From NCBI GenBank assembly GCA_965656085.1, contig CBFHJA010000024.1:1-64000 (forward strand): a stretch of 64,000 nucleotides of DNA, in the 5' to 3' direction. A model generated the notes under the pieces. The model was not told where the DNA came from. It did not search any database and saw only the letters and a list, made by a program, of their open reading frames with translations. The translations under genes were made by a program, and so were the position numbers. Position 1 is the first letter of the stretch, and the number at the start of each line of letters is the position of its first letter. Positions 41,315 to 50,012 of the stretch are shown piece after piece. Source of the stretch: Aliishimia sp965656085. Its GTDB lineage: Bacteria; Pseudomonadota; Alphaproteobacteria; Rhodobacterales; Rhodobacteraceae.

Positions 41315-42763
41315 ATGTTGCGGGAGGAGACGCGCGCAAGGAACGCAGATTTGGTCATTACCACCATAGCCGAAGGGGTCGCGGATACGGCCCGGGCGCT
41401 CCGCGAGGCGGGCGAGGGGCTGGTCTCGGACCGGGTGATCCGGCTCGGCGTCACGGGTCTGGCGCGCGCGGGCAAGACGGTGTTCATCACCTCGCTGGTG
41501 GCGAACCTGATGAACCGGGGCCGAATGCCGGGCCTCTTGGCGGCCTCCGAGGGCCGGATCGAGGCGGCTTATCTGCAACCCCAACCCGACGACACCCTGC
41601 CGCGCTTCGACTACGAGACCCACCTTGCCGCGCTGACGGCCCGGGAGCCGCATTGGCCAGACAGCACCCGCGCGGTCTCCGAGTTGCGCCTCAGCTTGCG
41701 CGTCCGCCCCTCGGGGCTGCTGTCGGGGCTGCAGGGCGCGCGCACGATCCATCTCGATATCGTGGACTACCCCGGCGAATGGCTGCTCGATCTCGGGCTG
41801 CTGGATAAAACCTATGACGCATGGTCGCAAGAGACCCTCAACCGCCTCTCGGACCGGCCTGAGGCACAGACGTACCTGTCGGCTCTGGCGGGCATTGACC
41901 CGCGCGACAGACTCGACGAGAGCACCGCCAAGGCGCTGGCAGCGGCCTACACCGCCTATCTGACGGCGGCGCGCGAGGCGGGCTATTCGGACTGCACGCC
42001 GGGACGGTTCCTGCTGCCCGGCGATCTCGATGGCTCTCCGGTCCTGACCTTCGCCCCGCTCCCGCTCGAAGAGGCCCCGCGCGGCTCGCTCCGCCGCGAG
42101 ATGGAGCGCCGCTTCGAGGCTTACAAGGCCCGCGTGGTCAAACCGTTCTTCCGCGACCACTTCGCCCGGATCGACCGGCAGGTGGTGCTGGTCGACGCGC
42201 TTGGCGCAATCCACAAGGGCCCGCGCGCGGTCGAGGACATGCGCCGCGCCATGGCCGATATCCTCAGCGCCTTCCGTCCGGGCCGCAATGCCTTCCTGAC
42301 CCAACTTCTGCTCGGCAAGCGCGTCGAGAAGATCCTCTTCGCCGCGACCAAGGCCGACCACCTCCACCATTCCCAACATGGCCGCCTCACCGCGATCATG
42401 GAGGCGCTGATGCAGGACGCGGTGGCGCGCGCGCAATTCGCCGGCGCGCGGACACAGGCGATGGCGCTGGCCGCGCTCAGGGCGACGACCGAGGAGATGA
42501 TGCCCCATGAGGGCGGCGAGATCGGCGTTGTGCGCGGGCGCTTGCTGGAGACCGGCAAACAGGCGGCGTTCTATCCCGGCGACTTGCCGCAGGACCCGTC
42601 GCATTTGCTGACCCCGGCGCGCGTCGGGGCGGAAAACTGGCTGGATGCGGACTATCAGGTGATGAACTTCGCCCCCGCCCCCCTGACCCTGCGCCCCGGA
42701 GATGGCCCGCCGCATCTGCGCCTCGACCGCGCTGCGGAGTTCCTGCTCGGGGATCGGCTGTGA
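41315..42763 (+). CDS. ycjX: YcjX-family P-loop NTPase
   Basis: The protein has up to 482 residues. The P-loop is LGVTGLARAGKTVFITSLV near residues 43-60, followed by IHLDIVDYPGEWLLDL and, later, FAATKADHLHH. YcjX is a GTPase-like stress-associated protein of unclear role. The ATG at 41315 lies only 53 bases from the truA start. A TTG at 41351 with AAGGA upstream would begin with LVITTIAEGVADT, closer to the usual YcjX N-terminus, and is a fair alternative. The stop overlaps the GTG of the next gene. Confidence 0.88.
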   Translation: MLREETRARNADLVITTIAEGVADTARALREAGEGLVSDRVIRLGVTGLARAGKTVFITSLVANLMNRGRMPGLLAASEGRIEAAYLQPQPDDTLPRFDYETHLAALTAREPHWPDSTRAVSELRLSLRVRPSGLLSGLQGARTIHLDIVDYPGEWLLDLGLLDKTYDAWSQETLNRLSDRPEAQTYLSALAGIDPRDRLDESTAKALAAAYTAYLTAAREAGYSDCTPGRFLLPGDLDGSPVLTFAPLPLEEAPRGSLRREMERRFEAYKARVVKPFFRDHFARIDRQVVLVDALGAIHKGPRAVEDMRRAMADILSAFRPGRNAFLTQLLLGKRVEKILFAATKADHLHHSQHGRLTAIMEALMQDAVARAQFAGARTQAMALAALRATTEEMMPHEGGEIGVVRGRLLETGKQAAFYPGDLPQDPSHLLTPARVGAENWLDADYQVMNFAPAPLTLRPGDGPPHLRLDRAAEFLLGDRL

Positions 42764-43200
42764 GCCCGGTGCTGCGGGACGCAACGCCGCTCGATGCGGG
42801 CCGTGTTGGCGCGATCCTGTCGGCCTTCATTGATGGCACGCCTTGGATGCCGCGCATCCACACCCGTGCCGAGGACCTCGCCCATGCCGGCACGCTGATC
42901 GCGCGGGGCTGGGTGACTGTGGCGGAACTGGACAGCCGCGTGGAGGGGTTTCTGGCGCAGGACGGGGGGGTGATCCAATCGCTCTACATTGATCCCGCGC
43001 GGCAGGGGCAGGGTCTGGGCTCCGCGCTCGTACACAAGGCGCAGACCGCCTCCGAGCGGCTCAGGCTCTGGACCTTTGCGGCAAATCGACCGGCACAGAA
43101 CTTCTATGAAAAACACGGCTTTACCGAATCCGCGCGCACGGATGGCGCGGGCAATGACGAAGGCTTGCCCGATATCGAATATGTCTGGAGACGTGACTGA
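42760..43200 (+). CDS. GNAT-family N-acetyltransferase
   Basis: The protein has 146 residues. It shows the acetyl-CoA-binding turn IDPARQGQGLGSALVHKAQ and the C-terminal ANRPAQNFYEKHGF of GNAT enzymes. It starts with GTG inside a GTGA overlap with ycjX and ends in a TGATG overlap with the ycjF gene. It is therefore wedged into a gene pair that is usually adjacent. The substrate is unknown. Confidence 0.85.
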   Translation: MSPVLRDATPLDAGRVGAILSAFIDGTPWMPRIHTRAEDLAHAGTLIARGWVTVAELDSRVEGFLAQDGGVIQSLYIDPARQGQGLGSALVHKAQTASERLRLWTFAANRPAQNFYEKHGFTESARTDGAGNDEGLPDIEYVWRRD

Positions 43201-44204
43201 TGGCGAAAGGCCCGATCCTGTTTGACCTCAGCGAGGCCGCCGAGACACCCTCGGTCGCCGAGGCCCCCCCGGTGCCCGACCTCGGGCCCGACGCGCCGCC
43301 CAAGGGGCAGGCGATGCAGGCCGCCGCGCTGATCGCCGCGCGCGGGCCGTCGCGGCTGGCGCGTTGGTTCTGGGGCTTGCTGGTGACCCTGATCGGAGCG
43401 GTGGTGTCCATTGCCGCGTATGATTTCATGGTCGCGCTGATCGAGCGAAACCCGATCCTCGGCTATGGGATGACTGCGCTGACCGCGCTGTTCCTGCTCG
43501 TGCTCGCGGCCATTGCGACGCGCGAATTGGCCGCGTTCGGGCGTCTGTCCCGGCTCGACGATCTGCGCCATGCGGCGGACACAGCGCTTGCAGATGCCGA
43601 TCTCAAGGCGGCGCGGGCGGTGACGGTGCGGCTCGATACGCTCTACCGCGCGCGTCCGGATACCAAATGGGGCCGCGAACGGCTGGCTGAACTTGCCCCC
43701 GACCAGATCGACGCCGCCGCGCTGCTCGGCGTAGCGGAGGCCGAACTGCTTGCCCCGCTTGATGCGGCGGCGTCCCGCGAGGTCGAAGCGGCGGCCCGGC
43801 AGGTGGCGACCGTGACCGCGCTGGTGCCGCTGGCGCTCGCGGATGTGGCCGCCGCTCTGACGGCCAACCTGCGCATGATCCGCCGGATCGCCGAGATTTA
43901 CGGCGGTCGCAGCGGGGTCTTGGGCGGCTGGCGTCTGACCCGTGCGGTGATGGCGCATCTGGTGGCCACGGGCGCGGTGGCGGTGGGCGACGACATGCTG
44001 GAGCCGGTGCTGGGCGGCTCGATCCTCGGCAAACTGTCCCGGCGCTTTGGCGAGGGGCTGGTGAACGGCGCGCTGACCGCCCGGGTGGGCGTGGCCGCGA
44101 TGGAGGTCTGCCGCCCGCTGCCTTTCTCGGACCGGCTCCGGCCCCGCGCGCGCGACTTGGTCAAGCGCGCGCTGACGGGCCTGTTTGGCTCCCGCGACGG
44201 GTGA
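43200..44204 (+). CDS. ycjF: YcjF-like TIGR01620/DUF697 membrane protein
   Basis: The protein has 334 residues. After a Pro/Glu-rich N-terminus come two membrane helices (about residues 58-75 and 88-107). A C-terminal DUF697-like region follows (ALVPLALADVAAALTANLRMIRRIAEIYGGRSG). It pairs with YcjX in many proteobacteria, in the phage-shock-linked neighbourhood of E. coli; psp genes are not present here. It probably sits in the inner membrane. Confidence 0.85.
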   Translation: MAKGPILFDLSEAAETPSVAEAPPVPDLGPDAPPKGQAMQAAALIAARGPSRLARWFWGLLVTLIGAVVSIAAYDFMVALIERNPILGYGMTALTALFLLVLAAIATRELAAFGRLSRLDDLRHAADTALADADLKAARAVTVRLDTLYRARPDTKWGRERLAELAPDQIDAAALLGVAEAELLAPLDAAASREVEAAARQVATVTALVPLALADVAAALTANLRMIRRIAEIYGGRSGVLGGWRLTRAVMAHLVATGAVAVGDDMLEPVLGGSILGKLSRRFGEGLVNGALTARVGVAAMEVCRPLPFSDRLRPRARDLVKRALTGLFGSRDG

Positions 44205-44763
44205 GCGGGGGGACGCGCCTGTGGCGCGTTGCGAGGGCTCTGCCCAAGCCTGCCGCGCCAGCGGCGGGCGACGTCCGGCAGGTGCTTGTCACGCTGCAAG
44301 CGTGCCTTTGGCACGACAGAAAAGCTGCCGGGAGGACCACCATGTTCAAAGGTTAATGCGGCCCCACCGCACGGTGCTTTAACACCCTCATTTCGCGGAA
44401 CGAATCGTGATTTGTATGTACAGGTGCCATACGCTTAGCCATACGCCGAGCCATACACCTGCCAGACCTTGTTTTTATGGCGTTAACGCCTGAAATCAGG
44501 TTTTTCGTGATCCTGAAGCCGCGCAACGTTCGGTGCGTTAACCTTTTGCGCCGCCCTGTGGGGCCGCCGGACGCGGCGCGACATCGTTGCTTGCCCTTCC
44601 CCTCGTGCCCCGCCTATAACGCGGCCATGCTGAACCACCGCTGCATACCGCGAATTACAACCCCGGCGCTCTGAAAGCCAAAGAGCCGCCGGGCCAAGGT
44701 GCTTGAGGACCCTCGCACCGCCGCACCCATTTTCTCACAATGCCGACCCTGAAGGACGCCCCC
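44205..44763. other. Long gap before ileS, holding repeat copy C
   Basis: The gap begins with hairpins GACGCGCCTGTGGCGCGTT and GCGGGCG-type segments, then the CGCGCCAGCGGCGGGCG block shared with 39590-39610, then repeat copy C, then about 200 bases leading to ileS. No tRNA, T-box or other leader was recognised. Confidence 0.5.
44348..44547 (-). repeat. Dispersed GTTAAC/GTATGGC repeat, copy C
   Basis: Reverse orientation, with ends AAAGGTTAATGC and GCGTTAACCTTTT. Units GCCATACGC, GCCATACGC and GCCATACACC are seen, and one unit is GTATGTAC as in copy A. The outside flank GCTGCCGGGAGGACCACCATGTTC is shared with copies D and E. Confidence 0.85.
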
Positions 44764-47658
44764 ATGTGCGCCGACACGCCTGACTACAAAGACACCCTCA
44801 ACCTGCCGAAAACCGACTTCCCCATGCGCGCCGGGCTCCCCAAGCGCGAGCCCGAGTGGCTGGAGCGTTGGGAGCGCATCGGCGTCTATGATCGCCTGCG
44901 CGAGGCCGCGGACCGCCCGGTCTTCTGCCTGCATGACGGCCCCCCCTACGCCAATGGCAACCTCCATATCGGCCACGCGCTGAACAAGACGATCAAGGAT
45001 ATCATCGTGCGTTCGCACCAGATGATGGGCCATGACAGCCGCTATATCCCCGGTTGGGACTGCCACGGGTTGCCGATCGAGTGGAAGATCGAGGAGCAGT
45101 ATCGCAAGAAGGGCAAGAACAAGGACGCTGTGCCGATCAATGAATTCCGTAAGGAATGCAGGGACTTCGCCGCTCATTGGGTGGATGTGCAACGCGAGGA
45201 ATTCAAGCGCCTCGGGATCACCGGAAGCTGGGACCGCCCCTACCTGACAATGGATTTCCACGCCGAGCGCGTGATCGCCGAGGAATTCATGAAATTCCTA
45301 ATGAATGGAACACTTTACCAAGGCTCCAAGCCGGTGATGTGGTCGCCCGTCGAGCAGACCGCGCTCGCGGAGGCTGAGGTCGAGTATCACGACAAGGAAA
45401 GCTTCACGATCTGGGTGAAGTTTCGCGCCGTGGGCGGTGGGGACCTCGAAGGCGCATATGTGGTGATCTGGACCACGACGCCATGGACCATGCCGTCGAA
45501 CAAGGCGGTCGTGTATGGCGGGGACGTCTCCTATGGCCTCTATGAGATCACCGGACGCCCCGAGGAATGCTGGGCCCGGATCGGCGACCGCTACATCCTT
45601 GCGGACAAGATGGCGGCAGACGTTTTGGGCCGCGCGCGGCTTGACGAGACCATGTATCGCCGCTTGCGCGACGTGGACACAACCGAGTTCGAGGGGGTCA
45701 AACTTGCCCACCCGCTGAACGGCCAAGAGGGCAGCGAAGGGGAGTGGGACGACCTTCGTGACTTCCGCGCCGCTGACTTCGTGTCGGACGAGGAAGGCAC
45801 CGGCTTTGTTCATTGCGCCCCGTCCCACGGGATGGAGGAATATGAACTCTACCGCGATCTCGGCATGCTTCAGGAGGTGATCACCTACAACGTCACCGAC
45901 GAGGGCATGTTCCGCAAAGACCTGCCCTTTTTTGGCGGCGAGTTCATCCTCAGCCGCAAGGGGGGCGAGGGTACGGCGAACACGGCTGTGATCAACAAAC
46001 TCGCCGAGGTTGGCGGGCTGCTCGCGCGCGGCAAGATCAAGCACAGCTACCCGCATTCGTGGCGCTCCAAGGCCCCGGTGATCTACCGCAACACGCCGCA
46101 ATGGTTCGCCGCGATTGATAAAGACATGTGCATCGGGGACGACACGTTCACGATCCGCGCCCGTGCGCTCCAAGAGATCGACAAGGTGAACTGGACGCCC
46201 CAATCTGGCCGTAACCGCCTGTATTCCATGATGGAATCGCGACCGGACTGGGTGCTATCGCGCCAGCGCGCGTGGGGCGTGCCGCTCACCTGCTTCACCA
46301 AGAAGGGCGCGCTGCCAACCGATCCGGACTTCCTGCTGCGTGACGAAGAAGTGAACCAACGCATCACCGAAGCGTTCGAGGCTGAGGGTGCGGATGCGTG
46401 GTATGAGGACGGGGCAAAGGAGCGTTTCCTGGCGGGGATCGTGAACCCGGATGAGTACGATCAGGTGATGGACATCCTTGACGTGTGGTTCGACAGCGGC
46501 TCGACACACGCCTTCACCCTGCGCGACCGGGCGGACGGGACCGAGGACGGGATCGCCGATGTGTATATGGAAGGTACCGACCAGCATCGCGGCTGGTTCC
46601 ACTCATCGCTCCTGCAATCGGTTGGCACCACGGGCCGCGCGCCCTATCGCAACGTGGTCACTCATGGCTTCACGCTCGACGAAAAGGGCATGAAGATGTC
46701 CAAATCCTTGGGCAACATCATCGCCCCACAGGAGATCATCAACCAGTATGGCGCGGATATCCTGCGTCTCTGGGTGGCCCAAACGGACTACACTGCTGAC
46801 CAGCGGATCGGCCCGGAAATCCTCAAGGGGGTCGCGGACAGCTATCGCCGCCTGCGCAACACGATGCGCTTCATGCTGGGCTCGCTGAACGATGTGAGTG
46901 AGGCGGATATCGTCGCGCCGGAGGCCATGCCGGAGCTGGAACGCTGGGTGCTGCACCGTCTGGCGGAGCTCGACGAGACGGTCTGCAGCGGATATCGCAA
47001 GTTCGACTTCCAAGGTGTGTTTTCAGCAATTTTCAACTTCGCAACTGTGGACCTGTCGGCGTTTTACTTCGACATTCGCAAAGATGCGCTTTACTGCGAT
47101 GGCGACACGGAACGCCGCAGGGCAGCCCGTACGGTGCTTAAACTGCTCTATGAGCGCATGGTCACCTGGCTCGCGCCGATCTTGCCTTTCACGATGGAGG
47201 ATGTGTGGCTCGACCAGAACCCCGGTGCGGCAAGCTCGGTGCATTTGCAGGACTTCCCACAGACGCCGGATGACTGGTTCGACGACGCGCTGGCGGCAAA
47301 ATGGGCGGGCATCCGCCGCGCGCGCCGAGTGGTGACTGCAGCGCTCGAAATCCAGCGGGCCGACAAGGTGATCGGCGCGTCGCTGGAGGCGGCCCCGGTC
47401 GTGCATGTGGAGGATGCGGACTTGCTCGCAGACCTCAAAACCGTCGCTTTTGCTGATCTTTGCATCACCTCCGATCTGACGCTGACGGGCGATCCGTCGC
47501 CCTCCGAAGCCTTCCGCCTGCCTGAAGCACCGGGGATTTCGGTGGTGTTCGAGCGGGCTGCGGGCGAGAAATGCGCGCGCTGCTGGAAGGTTCTGCCGGA
47601 CGTGGGCAGCCATGCCCATGCCGGTGTCTGCGGACGGTGTGACGCGGCCCTCGCGTAG
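44764..47658 (+). CDS. ileS: Isoleucyl-tRNA synthetase
   Basis: IleRS charges tRNA-Ile and edits valine. The protein has 964 residues from the ATG at 44764, which has GAAGGA upstream and gives MCADTPDYK; an ATG at 44740 adds eight residues. The HIGH motif is GNLHIGHAL, the KMSKS motif is KMSKSLGN, and the editing domain lies between them (TTTPWTMPSN). A C-terminal zinc knuckle is CARCW plus CGRC. The order and length are normal for the bacterial enzyme. Confidence 0.96.
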   Translation: MCADTPDYKDTLNLPKTDFPMRAGLPKREPEWLERWERIGVYDRLREAADRPVFCLHDGPPYANGNLHIGHALNKTIKDIIVRSHQMMGHDSRYIPGWDCHGLPIEWKIEEQYRKKGKNKDAVPINEFRKECRDFAAHWVDVQREEFKRLGITGSWDRPYLTMDFHAERVIAEEFMKFLMNGTLYQGSKPVMWSPVEQTALAEAEVEYHDKESFTIWVKFRAVGGGDLEGAYVVIWTTTPWTMPSNKAVVYGGDVSYGLYEITGRPEECWARIGDRYILADKMAADVLGRARLDETMYRRLRDVDTTEFEGVKLAHPLNGQEGSEGEWDDLRDFRAADFVSDEEGTGFVHCAPSHGMEEYELYRDLGMLQEVITYNVTDEGMFRKDLPFFGGEFILSRKGGEGTANTAVINKLAEVGGLLARGKIKHSYPHSWRSKAPVIYRNTPQWFAAIDKDMCIGDDTFTIRARALQEIDKVNWTPQSGRNRLYSMMESRPDWVLSRQRAWGVPLTCFTKKGALPTDPDFLLRDEEVNQRITEAFEAEGADAWYEDGAKERFLAGIVNPDEYDQVMDILDVWFDSGSTHAFTLRDRADGTEDGIADVYMEGTDQHRGWFHSSLLQSVGTTGRAPYRNVVTHGFTLDEKGMKMSKSLGNIIAPQEIINQYGADILRLWVAQTDYTADQRIGPEILKGVADSYRRLRNTMRFMLGSLNDVSEADIVAPEAMPELERWVLHRLAELDETVCSGYRKFDFQGVFSAIFNFATVDLSAFYFDIRKDALYCDGDTERRRAARTVLKLLYERMVTWLAPILPFTMEDVWLDQNPGAASSVHLQDFPQTPDDWFDDALAAKWAGIRRARRVVTAALEIQRADKVIGASLEAAPVVHVEDADLLADLKTVAFADLCITSDLTLTGDPSPSEAFRLPEAPGISVVFERAAGEKCARCWKVLPDVGSHAHAGVCGRCDAALA

Positions 47659-47659
47659 C

Positions 47660-47677
47660 GTGGGCAATTTGCCCACC
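47660..47677. repeat. GGGCAATTTGCCC palindrome inside a coding start
   Basis: GTGGGCAATTTGCCCACC is a perfect member of the palindrome family; it begins one base after the ileS stop and carries both candidate start codons of the DUF3253 gene. Confidence 0.6.
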
Positions 47678-47923
47678 ACGCCATGTGACGCCGAAATCGC
47701 CGCCGTCATTCGCGATCTTCTACGGCAGCGCGGGGCTGGCAAAACGATCTGCCCCTCCGAGGCTGCGCGGGCGCTGCGTCCAGAGTGGCGCCCGCTGATG
47801 CCGCAGGTGCGCCGGGTTGCAGCGGCCATGGAAGATATTGAAATAACGCAAAAAGGCGTTCCGGTTGCGTCCTCGAAAGCGCGCGGGGCGATCCGGTTGC
47901 GTTTGGCGCAGGAACCGGGTTGA
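47660..47923 (+). CDS. DUF3253 family protein
   Basis: The protein has about 87 residues and matches DUF3253 in IRDLLRQRGAGKTICPSEAARAL, EWRPLMPQVRRVAA and RGAIRLRL. No ATG lies in the gap after ileS. The possible starts, GTG 47660 and TTG 47669, are both inside a GTGGGCAATTTGCCCACC palindrome. The first residues (VGNLPTTP) are thus encoded by the repeat. Function is unknown; the fold looks like a small DNA-binding winged helix. The chosen start is uncertain. Confidence 0.72.
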   Translation: MGNLPTTPCDAEIAAVIRDLLRQRGAGKTICPSEAARALRPEWRPLMPQVRRVAAAMEDIEITQKGVPVASSKARGAIRLRLAQEPG

Positions 47924-47948
47924 GCGCAGGCTGCGTCTGCGTCACGCT

Positions 47949-48425
47949 ATGCCCATGCTCCGCGCTTCACTCTCCACGCCGTTTGGCGACATCTGTCTGC
48001 ATGAAGAGGCGGGCTGCCTTGTCCGTGTGACATGGGAGGCTGTAGGGGAGGCTGTGGATAAGCCTGTGGACACCCCGCTTTTGTGCGAAGGTTTGCAGCA
48101 ACTTGCTGCCTATTGTTCAGGTACCCGCACCACATTTGATGTGCCGTTGCGCCTATCCGGTCCGCCGCTAACGCAGGCTGTCTGCGCCGTGATGCGACGT
48201 ATCCCGTTTGGGGACACCCTCAGCTATGGCGAAATCGCCCGGCAGGTGGGTGCGTCGCCGCAGGCGGTGGGGCAGGCCTGTGGCCAGAACCCGTTGCCGG
48301 TCTTGATCCCCTGCCACCGTGTGCTGGGGGCGGGCGGCAAACTGGTCGGCTTTTCGGGGATGGGCGGGGTTGAAACCAAGGTCGCGCTTCTGCGACATGA
48401 AGGGGCGGGGGGCCTTTTGATATGA
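47949..48425 (+). CDS. ogt: Methylated-DNA--[protein]-cysteine S-methyltransferase
   Basis: This suicide repair enzyme takes methyl groups from O6-methylguanine. The protein has 158 residues. The acceptor is C122 in IPCHRVLG, and the helix-turn-helix region is FGDTLSYGEIARQVGASPQAVGQACGQNP. The N-terminal domain is short, as in Ogt. A DnaA-box-like TGTGGATAA (48053-48061) lies inside the coding sequence. It is convergent with pcs. Confidence 0.9.
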   Translation: MPMLRASLSTPFGDICLHEEAGCLVRVTWEAVGEAVDKPVDTPLLCEGLQQLAAYCSGTRTTFDVPLRLSGPPLTQAVCAVMRRIPFGDTLSYGEIARQVGASPQAVGQACGQNPLPVLIPCHRVLGAGGKLVGFSGMGGVETKVALLRHEGAGGLLI

Positions 48426-48473
48426 CGCATGACCTCTGCGGCCTAAAACTCTGCTACTAAACTGAATGCCAAG

Positions 48474-48491
48474 TTATCCACATGTGGATAA
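48474..48491. other. Two perfect DnaA boxes, back to back
   Basis: TTATCCACATGTGGATAA is an 18-bp perfect palindrome made of two TTATCCACA DnaA boxes in opposite directions. A third box, TGTGGATAA, is at 48053-48061 inside ogt, and both share the longer TGTGGATAAGCCTGT. The palindrome lies between the convergent ogt and pcs genes. Confidence 0.65.
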
Positions 48492-48501
48492 GCCTGTCAC
48501 G

Positions 48502-49197
48502 CTAGCCGTCTTTTCCATAGAGGACCTGCTGCAGTGCCCCGGCGCCGACGAGGTAGACGGAGGTGACGACCAAGCCCCAGTGCGCCCAACTCTCGGGATG
48601 AAAATCCACCCATGCTGCCCAGCCGGCAAAGAAGGTCCAGGCCAGTGCCATCGGCAGGCTCAAGACGCGCCAGCGCTCAGTGCGCACCGGGTGAACGAAC
48701 TTGATCGGCAGGAACATGGCCACGGTCAGCAACGTGACAATCCCCAGACACCACGCCCAGCCCGGCTCCAGCGCGAACAGGACGAGGACCAGCATGTTCC
48801 AGCATCCTGGAAATCCAGAGAAGGAATTGTCCTTTGTTTTCATGCGCGAATCCGCAAAATAGAGCGCGCTGGCAAAGGTCACGAGGATGATCATCACCCA
48901 CCCGGACCAGCCATCCATCAGCCCAGAGGAGAACAGGGCGAACGCGGGAATGAACACATAGGTGAGGTAGTCGATGATCAGGTCGAGCAGCACGCCATCG
49001 AACTCCGGCGCATTGTGCTTGACATGGACCTTGCGCGCCAGCGGGCCGTCGATCCCGTCCACTGCAAAGGCGACAACGAGCCAGACAAACATCATCGCCC
49101 AGTCTTGCTGAACCGCCTCAAGCATGGCCAGCATGGCGAAAACGGCACCGGTGGCGGTCAGGAAGTGCACGGACAGGGCAGCGAAGCGAGGTGTCAT
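48502..49197 (-). CDS. pcs: Phosphatidylcholine synthase
   Basis: Pcs joins choline directly to CDP-diacylglycerol in the inner membrane, an alphaproteobacterial route to phosphatidylcholine. The protein has 231 residues and about eight membrane helices. The CDP-alcohol phosphotransferase motif appears as VDGIDGPLARK...FDGVLLDLIIDYLTY, the modified form found in Pcs. It stands alone, convergent with ogt. Confidence 0.9.
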   Translation of the reverse strand: MTPRFAALSVHFLTATGAVFAMLAMLEAVQQDWAMMFVWLVVAFAVDGIDGPLARKVHVKHNAPEFDGVLLDLIIDYLTYVFIPAFALFSSGLMDGWSGWVMIILVTFASALYFADSRMKTKDNSFSGFPGCWNMLVLVLFALEPGWAWCLGIVTLLTVAMFLPIKFVHPVRTERWRVLSLPMALAWTFFAGWAAWVDFHPESWAHWGLVVTSVYLVGAGALQQVLYGKDG

Positions 49198-49313
49198 GAC
49201 AGGTTCATGACGCAGGCGGGCGCGGGATGCAACGCGTTTGCGGGGCGGTGTGCGGGTCTTTGACGCGGTTTAGGAGGCAGGAGGCAGGCCGCCCACCCCC
49301 GTCCTATCAGGCC

Positions 49314-49907
49314 TCAGCCACCAGAGCCGATGCGCACCTCTTCGAGCGGATAGGCCAGACTGTCCTGATCGGAGAAGGCAGAGTGGCAGTCATGACAAAA
49401 ACTCTGCTTGAATGTCATGGGTTTGCCATTGGGCTGCAGCCCCGCGTAGAGCCAGTCATCGGTCTCCGGCTGGCCGCCCATGTCGAGCTTGGTCATGATG
49501 AAAAGCGGGCCCGGGCGCGCGGTTTTGGTCTTCTTCGAGATCGAGATCGACTCCTTGGCGAGCACCGACCCGGCCGGCATCACGACGCCCTCTTCGGCGA
49601 ATGTCAGATATTGCTCGGCGGCGATATCGTTGGCGAAGGTCTGCAACAGGCGGTTGCCATGCGGGCCGGCGACTGCGGGGCGTGTCGAGGTGACGGCCCA
49701 GCTGCGAAAGGCACTGCCGACGGAATCGCCCTCTTTTGCATAGCCTGCGGCCATTTTTGCTTCGAGGCAGTCATAGAGGGCGACGATTTGTGTCTCGTCA
49801 AGGTCCCAGGCGGTCTCCACGCCGATTTCGGCGCAGTCCTCCTGGGCCATGGCCGTGCCGGCGGTGAGGGCAAATCCTGCGGCGAGGGAGAGGGGATGCA
49901 GTTTCAT
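49314..49907 (-). CDS. Cytochrome P460-family periplasmic haem protein
   Basis: The protein has 197 residues. The signal peptide is MKLHPLSLAAGFALTAGTAMA. The single c-type haem site is CHDCH near residue 183, and the segment before it (WLYAGLQPNGKPMTFKQSF) fits the P460 family. True P460 proteins oxidise hydroxylamine and have a haem-lysine cross-link; whether the cross-link lysine is present was not settled by eye. There are no nitrification genes nearby. The ATG at 49907 was chosen because it begins the signal peptide. Confidence 0.82.
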   Translation of the reverse strand: MKLHPLSLAAGFALTAGTAMAQEDCAEIGVETAWDLDETQIVALYDCLEAKMAAGYAKEGDSVGSAFRSWAVTSTRPAVAGPHGNRLLQTFANDIAAEQYLTFAEEGVVMPAGSVLAKESISISKKTKTARPGPLFIMTKLDMGGQPETDDWLYAGLQPNGKPMTFKQSFCHDCHSAFSDQDSLAYPLEEVRIGSGG

Positions 49908-50012
49908 GGGGTCGTCCTTTCGGCTTTCAGATACGCCGACCCTCACACGGGTGCCCCCTTGCGCGCACCAAACAGTTTCACACGAAACCGGAACGTTTCC
50001 GTGACAAGCATG

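Noticed and set aside
44548..44763. T-box or other leader before ileS
   Set aside because: No T-box core or antiterminator pairing was seen, and T-boxes are not expected in this group.
48474..48491. Chromosomal origin of replication at the DnaA-box palindrome
   Set aside because: Only three boxes, no AT-rich unwinding region and no origin-linked genes such as dnaA, hemE or parAB are nearby.
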